DNA from: Burkholderiaceae bacterium
GTDB lineage: Bacteria > Pseudomonadota > Gammaproteobacteria > Burkholderiales > Burkholderiaceae
Direction of reading: 5' to 3'
DNA: 62,032 bases
Assembly: GCA_947455485.1 (NCBI GenBank)
Contig: CANGNV010000012.1
Location: forward strand, 1 to 62,032
The notes beneath the pieces were generated by a model. It saw nothing but the letters and a program-made list of their open reading frames with translations. It had not been told where the DNA came from and did not search any database. Below, piece after piece: positions 50,170-61,259 of the stretch (position 1 is the stretch's first letter; every line of letters begins with the position of its first letter). The position numbers and the translations under genes were made by a program.

Positions 50170-51840
50170 ATGAGTAGCCCCAAACGTCGCCTGCTAGTTA
50201 CCTCCGCTTTGCCTTATGCCAATGGCCAAATTCATATTGGGCACTTGGTGGAATATGTCCAGACGGATATTTGGGTTCGCTTCCAGAGAATGCGTGGTCA
50301 CGAAGTGCACTATGTTGGCGCCGATGACACTCATGGCACGCCGATTATGTTGCGCGCCGAAAAAGAGGGTCTTACCCCTAAAGAACTCATCGCCAATGTT
50401 TGGAAAGAGCACAAACGTGACTTTGATGATTTCTTAATTTCATTTGACAACTACTACACGACAGATAGCCCTGAGAATGAAAAGCTGTCTCAGAGTATCT
50501 ATCTCAAACTTCGTGATGCAGGTTTAATTGAAAAGCGTGCCATCGAGCAAGCCTACGATCCCGTTAAAGAAATGTTCTTGCCGGATCGTTTTATTAAGGG
50601 CGAGTGCCCTAAGTGTGGCGCCAAGGATCAGTACGGTGACTCTTGCGAAAAGTGCGGCGCAACCTACTCTCCAACCGATTTAAAGAATCCATTCTCCGTA
50701 GTGAGTGGCGCAACGCCGATTAAAAAAGTTTCCGATCACTACTTCTTTAAGTTGTCGGATCCACGCTGCGAAACATTCTTGCGCGAGTGGACTCAAGTCA
50801 AAACTCCGCTGCAACCGGAAGCCCGCAACAAGATGAAAGAATGGGTTGGGCAGCCCGGAGATAGCAAGCTTGGGGACTGGGACATCTCTCGTGACGCACC
50901 CTACTTTGGCTTTGAAATTCCTGACGCACCAGGCAAGTATTTTTATGTATGGCTTGATGCACCAATTGGCTACTACGCCAGCTTCCTCAACTATTGCCAG
51001 AGTAAAGGCTTGAACTTTGAGGAGTGGGTCAGGCCCGATACAACTACCGAGCAATATCACTTCATCGGTAAAGATATTTTGTATTTCCACACGCTCTTTT
51101 GGCCAGCGACCCTGCACTTTGCAGGCTATCGCACCCCAACCAATGTATTTGCTCATGGCTTCCTTACCGTTGATGGCGAGAAGATGAGCAAGTCCCGTGG
51201 CACTCTAATTTCTGCGCATAGTGTGATTGAATCTGGTTTCAACCCTGAATGGTTCCGCTATTACTTTGCAACCAAATTAAATGACAGCATGGAAGATTTA
51301 GATTTAAATCTTCAAGACTTTGTTGCTCGAGTAAACAGCGATCTATTAGGCAAGTACATCAACATCGCGAGTCGTAGCGCCGGTTTCTTGGTGAAGCGTT
51401 TTAGTGGAGTAGTTTCTGATGTAGCAATGAATAATCCACTGCTGACTGAGATTGCGTCTGCCAGTGAAAAGATTGCTGAGCTGTATGAAGCTCGTGAATA
51501 TGCCAAAGCATTGCGCACGATCATGGAGCTAGCCGACAAGGTCAATGCCTTTGTCGATGAAAACAAACCTTGGGAAATCGCTAAAGATCCTGAGCGTGAG
51601 GCTGACTTACAGCGAGTCTGTAGCGTGACCTTGGAGGCATTCCGCTTATTGAGCCTTTATCTCAAGCCAGTGCTGCCTCAAGTCACAGCCGGAGTTGAGG
51701 ACTTCCTCTCAGTCCCAGCCATGAGCTGGAATGACGTTAAAACACCGCTCTCAAGCCAAAATCCGATCAAAGCCTATAAACACCTCATGACCCGGGTCGA
51801 AGCGCCTCAAATTGAAGCTTTATTGGCAGCAAACCTCTAA
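50170..51840 (+). CDS. metG: Methionyl-tRNA synthetase, short form
   Basis: Class I synthetase charging tRNA-Met. The 556 residues include the HIGH site in [16 protein letters not shown], a single-knuckle zinc domain ([18 protein letters not shown]), KMSKS in [13 protein letters not shown], and the anticodon-binding helices. The protein ends at [14 protein letters not shown], where many bacterial enzymes continue with a C-terminal EMAP-II-like tRNA-binding and dimerisation domain; that domain is absent. No good Shine-Dalgarno sequence is visible before ATG 50170. Confidence 0.96.
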   Translation: MSSPKRRLLVTSALPYANGQIHIGHLVEYVQTDIWVRFQRMRGHEVHYVGADDTHGTPIMLRAEKEGLTPKELIANVWKEHKRDFDDFLISFDNYYTTDSPENEKLSQSIYLKLRDAGLIEKRAIEQAYDPVKEMFLPDRFIKGECPKCGAKDQYGDSCEKCGATYSPTDLKNPFSVVSGATPIKKVSDHYFFKLSDPRCETFLREWTQVKTPLQPEARNKMKEWVGQPGDSKLGDWDISRDAPYFGFEIPDAPGKYFYVWLDAPIGYYASFLNYCQSKGLNFEEWVRPDTTTEQYHFIGKDILYFHTLFWPATLHFAGYRTPTNVFAHGFLTVDGEKMSKSRGTLISAHSVIESGFNPEWFRYYFATKLNDSMEDLDLNLQDFVARVNSDLLGKYINIASRSAGFLVKRFSGVVSDVAMNNPLLTEIASASEKIAELYEAREYAKALRTIMELADKVNAFVDENKPWEIAKDPEREADLQRVCSVTLEAFRLLSLYLKPVLPQVTAGVEDFLSVPAMSWNDVKTPLSSQNPIKAYKHLMTRVEAPQIEALLAANL

Positions 51841-51855
51841 AAACGACCCCAAATA

Positions 51856-51877
51856 GGCTAATTTCTAGGAATTAGCC
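51856..51877. other. Hairpin after metG
   Basis: GGCTAATT pairs with AATTAGCC around TCTAGG, 15 bp after the metG stop. It has no T run on the plus strand, so termination is uncertain. Confidence 0.4.
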
Positions 51878-51990
51878 AAAAAGTCGGCAGGTTTGTAGGA
51901 AAAATCGTTAATAATGATGGGCTAGGCAGACAGTTGCCCCACAGTAATTTTTGCAAGTTATTGAATTAATTGAGAATTTTAGGAAATATG

Positions 51991-52171
51991 ATGGCTAGAT
52001 ATACATCCGAATTCACCCAGTTCTTGAATGAACTCAAATCCGAGAAACCTGAGCTCGAAGCGGGCCAGCAAGCTGGTCGCGCACTCCTTTGGGATAAAGA
52101 GCCTTTGACTACCGAAGATCAACGTCGCGCCAAGGCGGCCAAATTAAAGCAACGCGCTTACGTGTACTCGA

Positions 52172-52179
<8 letters not shown>
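51991..52179 (+). CDS. DUF3460 family protein
   Basis: A 62-residue cytoplasmic protein starting MARYTSEFTQFLNELKSEKP and ending QRAYVYSND, a betaproteobacterial family of unknown function. I chose ATG 51991 because AGGA is 6 nt upstream. Its stop overlaps the scpA start by 8 bp, so it is translationally coupled to the condensin kleisin gene, an arrangement that hints at a shared need without proving it. Confidence 0.88.
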
Positions 52180-53889
<1,710 letters not shown>

Positions 53890-54113
53890 TTACTTACATC
53901 GTCAGTTCTGTCGATAGCTAAAATTCAAGAGATCAGCCACTCTCCCTAGGATTCCATTAACAGCTTCAAAGCAAATCAGCCATTAAAACAACAAAAACCA
54001 TGCGGAAGTGATTTCATCATTTTTTAGCGGCCAAGTATCAATCGCGAAATCAATGCGCTCTAGATAACAAGTACATTAAATCTTCCCCAGAGGCTGCCCG
54101 CCTTACACTCCGT
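53890..54113. other. Intergenic region, panC / glycosyltransferase
   Basis: A 224-bp convergent interval. I see no gene, clear terminator or repeat in it. Confidence 0.5.
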
Positions 54114-54920
54114 TTAAATCTGCCACTCTGATTTTTTATATTTATTACGCATATCTAAATAATACTTTTCAGTTTCGGGAAGCTGTAGATCGTCTAACCT
54201 TTTAAGAGCGACCATATAGTTATAAACCTTCCAAGCTAAAAATTGACGCATGTCAGCACCAGAATGCATTACAAACCCAAAGTTATATTGCTCGGCCTGT
54301 TGAACAAACGATCCCACCATATCTAAAGTCTGGTTATTTGTTTCAGCAAGAGCATAGTCAACATGAGATCTGATAAATGAATCAAAATTGACATGAGTTG
54401 GGTGAAAAATATGACTATCTTCTGAATCGGTGATTTGAATCGAGCGCTCAGTAATGCAATAAGAATCGTGACAAAGATTCTTCACCATTGCAGTATTTAG
54501 GTTTATTAATCTTGGCTGGCTAGAGAACGACCAGGGTCCGCCAGGCATAAATCTACCAAAAGAGTGAATCCTGACAGGCACCAAAATTACATCATGAGTT
54601 GACTCTGGGGTAGCAAGAGATTTTGCAATATCGATGAAGCCTTTTGTAGGGACCTCTCCAGGCGTTAATCCCAAGAACCAGGGGTTATCAGTGTTTTTAA
54701 GTTTTTTAATTTCTAAGTTTATTTCAGCAGTATTCTCATGGCCTTGTTTAGAGAATGGGATAGAAATCACTTTGCATCCATAGGATTTTGCAATTTCAAG
54801 TGTAGCGTCTGTACTGCCCTTATCTACAATGAATATATCGTTAGCCCATTTTTTTGCTACCTCAAGCGCACTGGGGAGGCGATGCTCTTCATTGTAGGTG
54901 AGTATAACCAAATCTAGCAT
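54114..54920 (-). CDS. GT2-family glycosyltransferase (WaaE-like)
   Basis: A 268-residue GT-A fold protein, probably acting at the inner face of the membrane on LPS or another glycan. It starts MLDLVILTYNEEHRLPSALE and has IVDKGSTDATLEIAKSYGC, the place of the usual D-D-G-S-T-D, so the first Asp is Lys here. WaaE/KdtX-type enzymes are the nearest resemblance. I chose ATG 54920 with AAGGA 7 nt upstream. The gene is visibly AT-richer than its neighbours and flanked by gaps over 200 bp, which suggests later acquisition. Confidence 0.72.
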   Translation of the reverse strand: MLDLVILTYNEEHRLPSALEVAKKWANDIFIVDKGSTDATLEIAKSYGCKVISIPFSKQGHENTAEINLEIKKLKNTDNPWFLGLTPGEVPTKGFIDIAKSLATPESTHDVILVPVRIHSFGRFMPGGPWSFSSQPRLINLNTAMVKNLCHDSYCITERSIQITDSEDSHIFHPTHVNFDSFIRSHVDYALAETNNQTLDMVGSFVQQAEQYNFGFVMHSGADMRQFLAWKVYNYMVALKRLDDLQLPETEKYYLDMRNKYKKSEWQI

Positions 54921-55175
54921 CTTCAAATCCTTAGTTGACGGTGTAACGAAGCATTAATTTCAAATGAATAGACAGTTTGTATCAATAAATTAGATGCGTA
55001 AATTTTAGCAATTCCATGCCCATTTATGGAAGGTGGTTACGGACTTGAACAAGGCAATCCTACTAGACTTAAGAGGGACTTTAAGTATTTTTTGAAGGCT
55101 CGCAGTGGAATCAAGCAGCTGAAGCAAGGATTTTCAGCCCACTCCACTCTTAACCAGTCTCCCAATGAAGCCGAA
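54921..55175. other. Intergenic region, glycosyltransferase / oxalate cluster
   Basis: A 255-bp interval, AT-rich on the left. A plus-strand reading frame 55026-55205 exists but has no ribosome-binding site and overlaps the next gene. No terminator for the formyltransferase-like gene is clear. Confidence 0.4.
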
Positions 55176-56108
55176 CTAAAGCGCGAAAAGCTGCCCTACT
55201 TCTAGATTTAACTCTTTGGCCAATTCAGCGCCAGTTAGCTTTCCTGCAGTGCCTTTTGCTTTGAGGACCTCGATTTGACCGCCATGGCAGGTGACAAAGA
55301 AAGAATCTAGGGTAATTTGCGTGACTTCACCAGGCTTACCTTTTACTCCACCAAAAGTAGCTGCTACATGCTTATGGCAGTCATAAATCTGAACCTTTTG
55401 CTCACCAAACTTAGTCCAGGCTCCCGGCGCGGGATTGCATGCACGAATCAAGTTGTAGATCTGGGTAATGTGAGTAGCCCAATGGATTTGGGCAGCATTC
55501 GCATCAAACCAACCTTCATAATTTGCCTTGGATTCATCTTGAACAACTTCTTGATGTTTATTGGCAACTACGAGATCAGCAGCTTCAAGCAGCGCCTTCA
55601 CGCCATCTGGGAAAAGATGGTCAAAGTAAATCTTGCCCAAGGTGTCATCGGCGCCAATAGCGACCTCTTTTTGCAAGATGACTTCACCCTCATCCAAACC
55701 ATCTGATGGGCGGAAAATAGTTAAACCCGTCTTCTCTTCACCCAATGCGATCGCCCAATTAATGGCGCTTGGGCCACGATACTTAGGTAGGAGCGAAGGG
55801 TGATACTGAATCGTGCCGTGCTTTGGAATCTTGCAAAGCTCTTGCGGGACAAACTGCAGCACGTAGGCCATCACACAAATATCAGCCTTGCTATCAATCA
55901 TTGCTTGCGCTGCCTCAGGGCCTTTAAGAGAGGAGAATTGCAAGGGGGTTAAGCCTCTTGCAATCGCCGCCTCTTTGAGCGCTTCAGGCTTGGTTGATTT
56001 CGGATTATCCGGTGGACAAAAAACCGCAACGACTTCATCGCCGCGATCTAAAAAAGCCTCTAAAGCCGCTTTACCAAAATCCGCACTTCCAATCAGCGCA
56101 ACACGCAT
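55176..56108 (-). CDS. Formyl-THF hydrolase-like formyltransferase-fold protein
   Basis: A 310-residue protein resembling the N-terminal hydrolase domain of 10-formyltetrahydrofolate dehydrogenase (ALDH1L1) more than Fmt: YHPSLLPKYRGPSAINW, GLTIFRPSDGLDEGEVILQ, DDTLGKIYFDHLFPDGVKAL. His103 and Asp139 keep the family spacing of 36. The neighbouring catalytic position, Asn in Fmt and Ile in ALDH1L1, is Gln101 here. There is no aldehyde dehydrogenase domain. It starts 1 bp after the stop of the second frc gene, so it is tied to formyl-CoA metabolism. It could release formate from formyl-THF, or act on a different formyl carrier; the reaction is inferred. Confidence 0.75.
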   Translation of the reverse strand: MRVALIGSADFGKAALEAFLDRGDEVVAVFCPPDNPKSTKPEALKEAAIARGLTPLQFSSLKGPEAAQAMIDSKADICVMAYVLQFVPQELCKIPKHGTIQYHPSLLPKYRGPSAINWAIALGEEKTGLTIFRPSDGLDEGEVILQKEVAIGADDTLGKIYFDHLFPDGVKALLEAADLVVANKHQEVVQDESKANYEGWFDANAAQIHWATHITQIYNLIRACNPAPGAWTKFGEQKVQIYDCHKHVAATFGGVKGKPGEVTQITLDSFFVTCHGGQIEVLKAKGTAGKLTGAELAKELNLEVGQLFAL

Positions 56109-56109
56109 C

Positions 56110-57357
56110 TTAGATCACCTTATCGTGACGAAGACTAATCAACTCATCTGTTGAATAACCTAGTTCACTGAGGATCTCATCAGTGTGTTCACCCAATAAT
56201 GGTGAACGAGTCACATCAGTTGGGCTATCAGACATCTTGATTGGATTACCTACAGTGAGGTACTTGCCACGAATTGGATGATCCACTTCAACAACTGTTC
56301 CAGTAGCACGCAATGCTGGCTCCTCTGCGATTTCTTTCATCGACAAAATTGGGCCGCAAGGAATATCGTATTTATTCAAAATATCCATGACTTCAAACTT
56401 CGTCTTAGTCATTGTCCATTTTTCAATTTCACCGAAAATTTCCATCAAGTGTGGCAAGCGAGCCATTGGTGAAGCGAAACGCACATCTGTAATCCAATCT
56501 TCACGACCGATCACTTTGCAAATTGCTTCCCAAACTGGAGCCTGCACAATGACATACATGTAGGAATTAGGATCTGTTTCCCAGCCTTTGCATTTCACAA
56601 TCCAACCAGGCTGACCACCGCCAGAGGCATTGCCGGCGCGGGGTACAGAGTCGCCAAACTCTCCATTAGGGAACTGCGGATACTCCTGCATCAGGCCAAC
56701 GCGCTCGAGGCGCTGTTGGTCACGCAACTTCACGCGACATAAATTCAATACCGCATCTTGCATCGCTGCCAATACTTTTTGGCCACGGCCAGAGTGAGTG
56801 CGCTGGTACAGCGCTGTCACAATTCCCAATGCCAAATGAAGTCCAGTACCGCTATCGCCAATCTGAGCACCCGTCACCATTGGAGGGCCGTCATCGAAAC
56901 CAGTAGTCGATGCTGAACCGCCAGCACACTGCGCTACGTTTTCATAAACCTTGCAGTCCTCGTAAGGACCAGGGCCAAAACCTTTTACAGACGCCATGAT
57001 CATCATTGGATTGAGCTCTTGGATACGCTCCCAAGAAAAGCCCATGCGATCCAAAGCGCCCGGAGCAAAGTTCTCAACCAGAACATCGCACTCTTTAATC
57101 AAGCGCTCTAGAATTTCTTTACCTTTTGGAGTCTTTGTATTCACTGTGATTGAACGCTTGTTGTGGTTCAACATCGTGAAATACAAGCTGTCTGCATCAG
57201 GGATGTCGCGCAATTGACCACGAGTAGCATCACCCTCACCTGATTTTTCTACTTTGATGACATCCGCACCAAACCAGGCTAGTAACTGAGTACAGGTTGG
57301 TCCAGATTGAACGTGCGTGAAGTCAAGGATTTTGACTCCTTCTAATGCTTTTGCCAT
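56110..57357 (-). CDS. Formyl-CoA:oxalate CoA-transferase paralogue (frc2)
   Basis: Family III CoA-transferase of 415 residues, clearly paralogous to the frc at 58-59.3 kb. Asp168 in AQIGDSGTG is the nucleophile that becomes the acyl anhydride. Differences from the other copy: the glycine loop reads [10 protein letters not shown] instead of [10 protein letters not shown], and many surface changes. Trp48 of the Oxalobacter enzyme is Gln48. It has its own likely promoter and heads a two-gene unit with the formyl-THF hydrolase-like gene. It may prefer a different acid or CoA donor; frc versus related CoA-transferase function is not settled by sequence. Confidence 0.82.
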   Translation of the reverse strand: MAKALEGVKILDFTHVQSGPTCTQLLAWFGADVIKVEKSGEGDATRGQLRDIPDADSLYFTMLNHNKRSITVNTKTPKGKEILERLIKECDVLVENFAPGALDRMGFSWERIQELNPMMIMASVKGFGPGPYEDCKVYENVAQCAGGSASTTGFDDGPPMVTGAQIGDSGTGLHLALGIVTALYQRTHSGRGQKVLAAMQDAVLNLCRVKLRDQQRLERVGLMQEYPQFPNGEFGDSVPRAGNASGGGQPGWIVKCKGWETDPNSYMYVIVQAPVWEAICKVIGREDWITDVRFASPMARLPHLMEIFGEIEKWTMTKTKFEVMDILNKYDIPCGPILSMKEIAEEPALRATGTVVEVDHPIRGKYLTVGNPIKMSDSPTDVTRSPLLGEHTDEILSELGYSTDELISLRHDKVI

Positions 57358-57398
57358 GATTAAAAGTCCTAATAAGATTGAAATTTTGAATTAAGCCA

Positions 57399-57426
57399 AT
57401 TTTACCAGCGACGGATTGCGGTGCAA
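57399..57426 (-). promoter_or_regulatory. Candidate frc2 promoter
   Basis: Minus-strand TAAAAT (57399-57404) preceded by TGG, an extended -10, with TTGCAC (57421-57426) 16 bp upstream. AGGA is then about 9 nt before the ATG. Confidence 0.45.
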
Positions 57427-57441
57427 CATGGCATGCCTACT

Positions 57442-57473
57442 TATTGGGCACATCGAGCGAGAGATGCCCAATA
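57442..57473. repeat. 9-bp inverted repeat between PAS gene and frc2
   Basis: TATTGGGCA (57442-57450) pairs with TGCCCAATA (57465-57473), loop 14 nt. It lies just after the PAS gene stop and upstream of the frc2 promoter. No T run is present, so it may be an operator or a weak terminator. Confidence 0.5.
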
Positions 57474-57493
57474 TTGACTATTTGGGTGCAAAT

Positions 57494-57916
57494 TTATTGA
57501 TTTTCAAGATCAGAAAGTCGCTTTTTAAGAGCCCTTTCTTCAGCAAAACGCTCAGTCTCATCACGAATCACTGCTGCCACACCATTAGCCTGATGTTTCT
57601 CATCAAACAACATGCCCACGGTAAAGGCGATGGATAAGGTACGTCCATCTTTGTGCTTTGCTGGGACTTTTAATAATGAAGTGCCATAACGGGTTGTGCC
57701 CGTCTCCATCGATTTACTGTAGCCCTCATTATGTCTTTGGCGCTGACGTTCAGGAACAATCAGATCCAAAGTATTTCCAAGCGCCTCTTCTTCAGAGTAG
57801 CCAAATATCCTGGTTGCAGCCTCATTCCAGAGAACAATCTTTTCATGGGCATCAGCAACAATCACCGCGTCGCCGATGCAATCGAGTAGCTGGAGTAAAT
57901 CTATATTTGTTTTCAT
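57494..57916 (-). CDS. Stand-alone PAS-domain protein
   Basis: A 140-residue cytoplasmic protein that is nearly all one PAS domain (DCIGDAVIVADAHEKIVLWN, then EAATRIFGYSEEEALG), followed by a short helical tail RFAEERALKKRLSDLENQ that could form a coiled coil. It has no kinase, cyclase or DNA-binding domain. It lies alone between the terminator of frc and the second frc gene. A sensor or partner protein is likely, but no target is visible. The fold is clear; the role is not. Confidence 0.82.
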   Translation of the reverse strand: MKTNIDLLQLLDCIGDAVIVADAHEKIVLWNEAATRIFGYSEEEALGNTLDLIVPERQRQRHNEGYSKSMETGTTRYGTSLLKVPAKHKDGRTLSIAFTVGMLFDEKHQANGVAAVIRDETERFAEERALKKRLSDLENQ

Positions 57917-57954
57917 ACTGTCAGTCTATAGTTATTAGCTTGATCTAGGTAAAT

Positions 57955-57982
57955 AAAAAAGGCGCCCACAAGGAGCGCCTTT
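57955..57982 (-). terminator. Terminator of oxc-frc operon
   Basis: AAAGGCGC pairs with GCGCCTTT (57958-57982) and the minus strand continues with a T run. It lies 29 bp after the frc stop. Confidence 0.88.
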
Positions 57983-58011
57983 GAAACTAAAACAAATACT
58001 GCTTGTTGTTA

Positions 58012-59262
58012 TTAAACCGCTTTTGCTGCATGCAACTTAGCAATATCATCAGCGTTATAGCCAAGGTCTGACAATACTTCATCAGTGTGCTCACCCAAAA
58101 CTGGTGATGGCTTTACTTCGATCTCCAGATCAGAGAACTTAATTGGGCTACCGATTGTCAAATACTTGCCACGTACTTTATGGTCAACTTCAACAATTGA
58201 ACCGCTCTTACGCAAGTCTGGTGATGCAGCCAATTCTTTCATTGAGAGGACTGGCGCACATGGAATATCAAACTTACGGAGGATGTCCACAGCTTCGTAC
58301 TTAGTTTTGTCCTTGAGCCACTCTTCAATTGTTGCGAAGATATCAAAAATCTTATCTTGACGCGCTTCAGCAGTCATGTAGGCTGGATCTGTTGCCCACT
58401 CTGGTTTGCCCAAAGCTTTAGTGATTGGCTCCCAAGCATGGCCTTGAATAGTGAAGTAGATGTAAGCATTTGGATCTGTTTCCCAACCTTTACACTTCAA
58501 CACCCAACCTGGCTGACCGCCACCACCAGCGTTACCGCCACGTGGAACTACGTCAGAGAATGTACCGTGCGGATACTGTGGATACTCTTCGAGGTAGCCA
58601 ACTTTATCCAAACGCTGTTGATCGCGCAACTTCACGCGGCACAAGTTCAATACAGCATCTTGCATTGAGCAAGAAACTTTTTGGCCTTTACCAGTTTTTT
58701 GACGCTGCATCAATGCAGTCAAAATACCAATTGCCAAATGCATACCAGTATTGCTATCACCCAAAGCAGCAGCAGAAACTGTTGGAGGACCGTCCCAGAA
58801 ACCAGTTGTAGAAGCAGCACCACCGGCGCACTGAGCAACGTTCTCATACACTTTTAAGTCTTCATATGAGTGGCCATCGCTAAAGCCTTTTACAGATGCC
58901 ATGATCATCTTTGGGTTCAATTCCTGAATACGCGCCCAGCTAAAACCCATACGATCCAAAGCGCCTGGACCAAAGTTCTCAACCATCACATCAGAAGTCT
59001 TGATCATCTTCTCTAAAACTTCTTTACCTTCTTGAGTCTTAGTATCCAAAGTCAAAGAACGCTTGTTACCGTTCAACATAGTGAAGTACAAAGCATCTGC
59101 ACCTGGGATATCGCGCAACTGGCTACGAGTTACGTCACCAGAACCTGGGCGCTCTACCTTGATCACGTCTGCGCCGTACCAAGCCAATAGCTGAGTACAT
59201 GCAGGACCTGCTTGTACGTGTGTGAAGTCGATGATACGAATGCCGTCTAATGGTTTAGTCAT
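58012..59262 (-). CDS. frc: Formyl-CoA:oxalate CoA-transferase
   Basis: Moves CoA from formyl-CoA to oxalate. The 416-residue protein starts [20 protein letters not shown], and carries the catalytic Asp169 in AALGDSNTG, Gln17 and the glycine loop [11 protein letters not shown], all as in Oxalobacter Frc. Position 48, an active-site Trp in that enzyme, is Gln here. A short deletion removes part of the segment after EYPQ. AAGGAG lies 8 nt before ATG 59262. It follows oxc by 76 bp and is ended by a strong terminator, forming an oxc-frc operon. Confidence 0.93.
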   Translation of the reverse strand: MTKPLDGIRIIDFTHVQAGPACTQLLAWYGADVIKVERPGSGDVTRSQLRDIPGADALYFTMLNGNKRSLTLDTKTQEGKEVLEKMIKTSDVMVENFGPGALDRMGFSWARIQELNPKMIMASVKGFSDGHSYEDLKVYENVAQCAGGAASTTGFWDGPPTVSAAALGDSNTGMHLAIGILTALMQRQKTGKGQKVSCSMQDAVLNLCRVKLRDQQRLDKVGYLEEYPQYPHGTFSDVVPRGGNAGGGGQPGWVLKCKGWETDPNAYIYFTIQGHAWEPITKALGKPEWATDPAYMTAEARQDKIFDIFATIEEWLKDKTKYEAVDILRKFDIPCAPVLSMKELAASPDLRKSGSIVEVDHKVRGKYLTIGSPIKFSDLEIEVKPSPVLGEHTDEVLSDLGYNADDIAKLHAAKAV

Positions 59263-59338
59263 ATTTGATTCTCCTTAAAGTCTTTCTTGTGTATTGCTAA
59301 ATTTGTTCTTAAAAAATTACTGATTAATTGCTTTCGGA

Positions 59339-61048
59339 TTACTTCTTACCTGCTGCAGTTGATGGGTTCAAGTTAGTCAAACGTCCACTCTCTGTACCAG
59401 CTGTCTCATCAATCACGGCATTAATCAAAGCAGGCTTACCTTCAGCAATCGCCTTAGTCAAAGCCGCTTCTAGTTCATCTGGAGTAGTTACGTAGTAACC
59501 AACACCACCAAAAGCCTCAATCATCTTGTCGTAACGGGCATTTTTAACGAACACGGTTGGGGCAACATCTGCACCACCAGTTGGATTTACGTCAGTACCG
59601 CGATACACACCGTTGTTATTAAATACAACCGTCGTGATTGGCAGGTTATAACGGCAAATTGTTTCCAACTCCATACCGCTAAAGCCAAATGCGCTATCAC
59701 CCTCAACTGCTACAGTTGGCAAGCCGCTAGTTACAGCAGCGCCAATGGCATAGCCCATACCAATACCCATAATTCCCCAAGTACCGGAATCGAAACGTTT
59801 ACGTGGCTTATACATATCCACAATTGCACGGCAATAGTCGAGTGTATTTGCACCTTCGTTAACCAAGTTCACATCTGGGTTCTTCTTGATAACATCACGA
59901 ATAGCGCGCAATGCGCCGTGGAAGTTCATTGGTGAAGCTTCTTTGGCAAGAGTCTCGGCCATCTTCGCCAAGTTCTTATCTTTCTTCTCGTTGATTGCTC
60001 CAATCCATTCAGCGCTTGGCTTAGGAACAGCAGCAATTCCTTTTAAGAGCTCACCAACAACAGAGCCAATATCACCAATCAATGGAGCATCAATTTGTAC
60101 GTTGCTATCGACTTCGTTTGATTGAATATCGATCTGGATAAATTTCTTAGGATCTTTACCCCATGTCTTGCCCTTACCGTGCGCGAGCAACCAGTTCAAA
60201 CGCGCACCAACCAACATCACCGCATCAGCTTCAGCCAATACAAATGAACGTGCTGCAGAAGCAGATTGTGGGTGATTGTCTGGCAACAAACCTTTAGCCA
60301 TTGACATTGGCAAGTAAGGAATACCAGACTTCTCAATCAATGCACGAATATCCGCATCGGCTTGAGCGTATGCAGCGCCTTTACCCAAAAGAATCAATGG
60401 ACGCTTAGCACCCTTCAATACATTCAAGGCGCGCTCAATAGCATCAGCCGCAGGGATTTGACGTGGAATTGGATCAATCACTTTAAAGATGGACTTCTTA
60501 GCTTCTTCCACAGGCATTGTCTGAGCCAATAGTTGCGCAGGTAAATCCAAGTACACACCGCCCGGACGACCAGAAACAGCAGCACGAATAGCGCGCGCAA
60601 AACCAATGCCGATATCTTCGATGTGATTAATACGATATGCAGCTTTGCAATATGGCTTAGCAGCATTGAGCTGATCCATCTCTTCGTAATCACCCTGCTG
60701 CAAGTCAACGATTTCACGCTCGCTTGAACCAGAAATCAAAATCATCGGGAAACAGTTCACAGTGGCATTGGCCAACGCTGTTAAACCATTTAAGAAACCA
60801 GGCGCTGACACAGTCATGCAAATACCAGGCTTTTGAGTCATATAACCAGCAATTGCCGCAGCATTACCTGCGTGCTGTTCGTGACGGAAACCAATAAAGC
60901 GCAATCCTTCAGCTTGAGCCAAACGGCACAAGTCAGTAATTGGAATACCAACGAGACCAAAAATAGTATCTAGGTCGTTTGCTTTTAAAGCATCAATAAC
61001 GAGATGGAAGCCATCGGTGACTTGGGTATTTTGATTATCTGTTGTCAT
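59339..61048 (-). CDS. oxc: Oxalyl-CoA decarboxylase
   Basis: Thiamine-diphosphate enzyme converting oxalyl-CoA to formyl-CoA and CO2. The 569 residues show the catalytic Glu57 in [30 protein letters not shown], the central FAD-like/ADP domain, and the ThDP/Mg2+ motif [20 protein letters not shown] ending in NNNGVYRG. It heads the oxc-frc operon. No Shine-Dalgarno sequence precedes ATG 61048; TATAAA ends 5 nt upstream, but an upstream promoter under the FNR-type box is an alternative. Confidence 0.95.
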   Translation of the reverse strand: MTTDNQNTQVTDGFHLVIDALKANDLDTIFGLVGIPITDLCRLAQAEGLRFIGFRHEQHAGNAAAIAGYMTQKPGICMTVSAPGFLNGLTALANATVNCFPMILISGSSEREIVDLQQGDYEEMDQLNAAKPYCKAAYRINHIEDIGIGFARAIRAAVSGRPGGVYLDLPAQLLAQTMPVEEAKKSIFKVIDPIPRQIPAADAIERALNVLKGAKRPLILLGKGAAYAQADADIRALIEKSGIPYLPMSMAKGLLPDNHPQSASAARSFVLAEADAVMLVGARLNWLLAHGKGKTWGKDPKKFIQIDIQSNEVDSNVQIDAPLIGDIGSVVGELLKGIAAVPKPSAEWIGAINEKKDKNLAKMAETLAKEASPMNFHGALRAIRDVIKKNPDVNLVNEGANTLDYCRAIVDMYKPRKRFDSGTWGIMGIGMGYAIGAAVTSGLPTVAVEGDSAFGFSGMELETICRYNLPITTVVFNNNGVYRGTDVNPTGGADVAPTVFVKNARYDKMIEAFGGVGYYVTTPDELEAALTKAIAEGKPALINAVIDETAGTESGRLTNLNPSTAAGKK

Positions 61049-61053
61049 AGAAA

Positions 61054-61059
61054 TTTATA
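61054..61059 (-). promoter_or_regulatory. oxc proximal -10 element
   Basis: Minus-strand TATAAA, five of six consensus bases, ends 5 nt before the ATG. It would yield a leaderless or nearly leaderless oxc mRNA. Confidence 0.4.
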
Positions 61060-61180
61060 GTTAATTACACCGCCCGAACGTAAAGATGTTCAGTGCAATT
61101 TAGCTTTCGCTAACTGTCTCCAATTAAGTTATTAGTAGTGCCACGGGTAACCATAAGCATACCCGTTGAGGCTGAGATGA

Positions 61181-61222
61181 ATCTTAGGCTTGGGGCTCGG
61201 GTTCATCATTGACTTCGGTCAA
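61181..61222 (-). promoter_or_regulatory. FNR-type box and class II -10 upstream of oxc
   Basis: TTGAC-TTCG-GTCAA (61209-61222) is a perfect inverted repeat of the FNR half-site type. TAAGAT on the minus strand (61181-61186) is 32 bp away centre to centre, the class II spacing. Transcription from near 61174 would give a leader of about 125 nt containing the ACGGGTA/TACCCGT hairpin (61143-61166). Same box type as at 18912-18925. Confidence 0.55.
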
Positions 61223-61259
61223 TTTCCCCTGAAATCTAGAAGCAACTGGGGGTTTTTAA

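Noticed and set aside
51856..51877. metG terminator
   Set aside because: The stem is good but no T run follows on the coding strand; listed only as a hairpin.
55026..55205. 59-codon plus-strand frame starting MEGGYGLEQGNPTRLK
   Set aside because: No Shine-Dalgarno or -10 at the start, and it overlaps the 3' end of the formyltransferase-like gene; kept out as probably spurious.
57936..57949. TTGATCTAGGTAAA as a third FNR-type box, upstream of the PAS gene
   Set aside because: The right half-site (GTAAA) does not match (A/G)TCAA, so it is not comparable with the two oxalate boxes.
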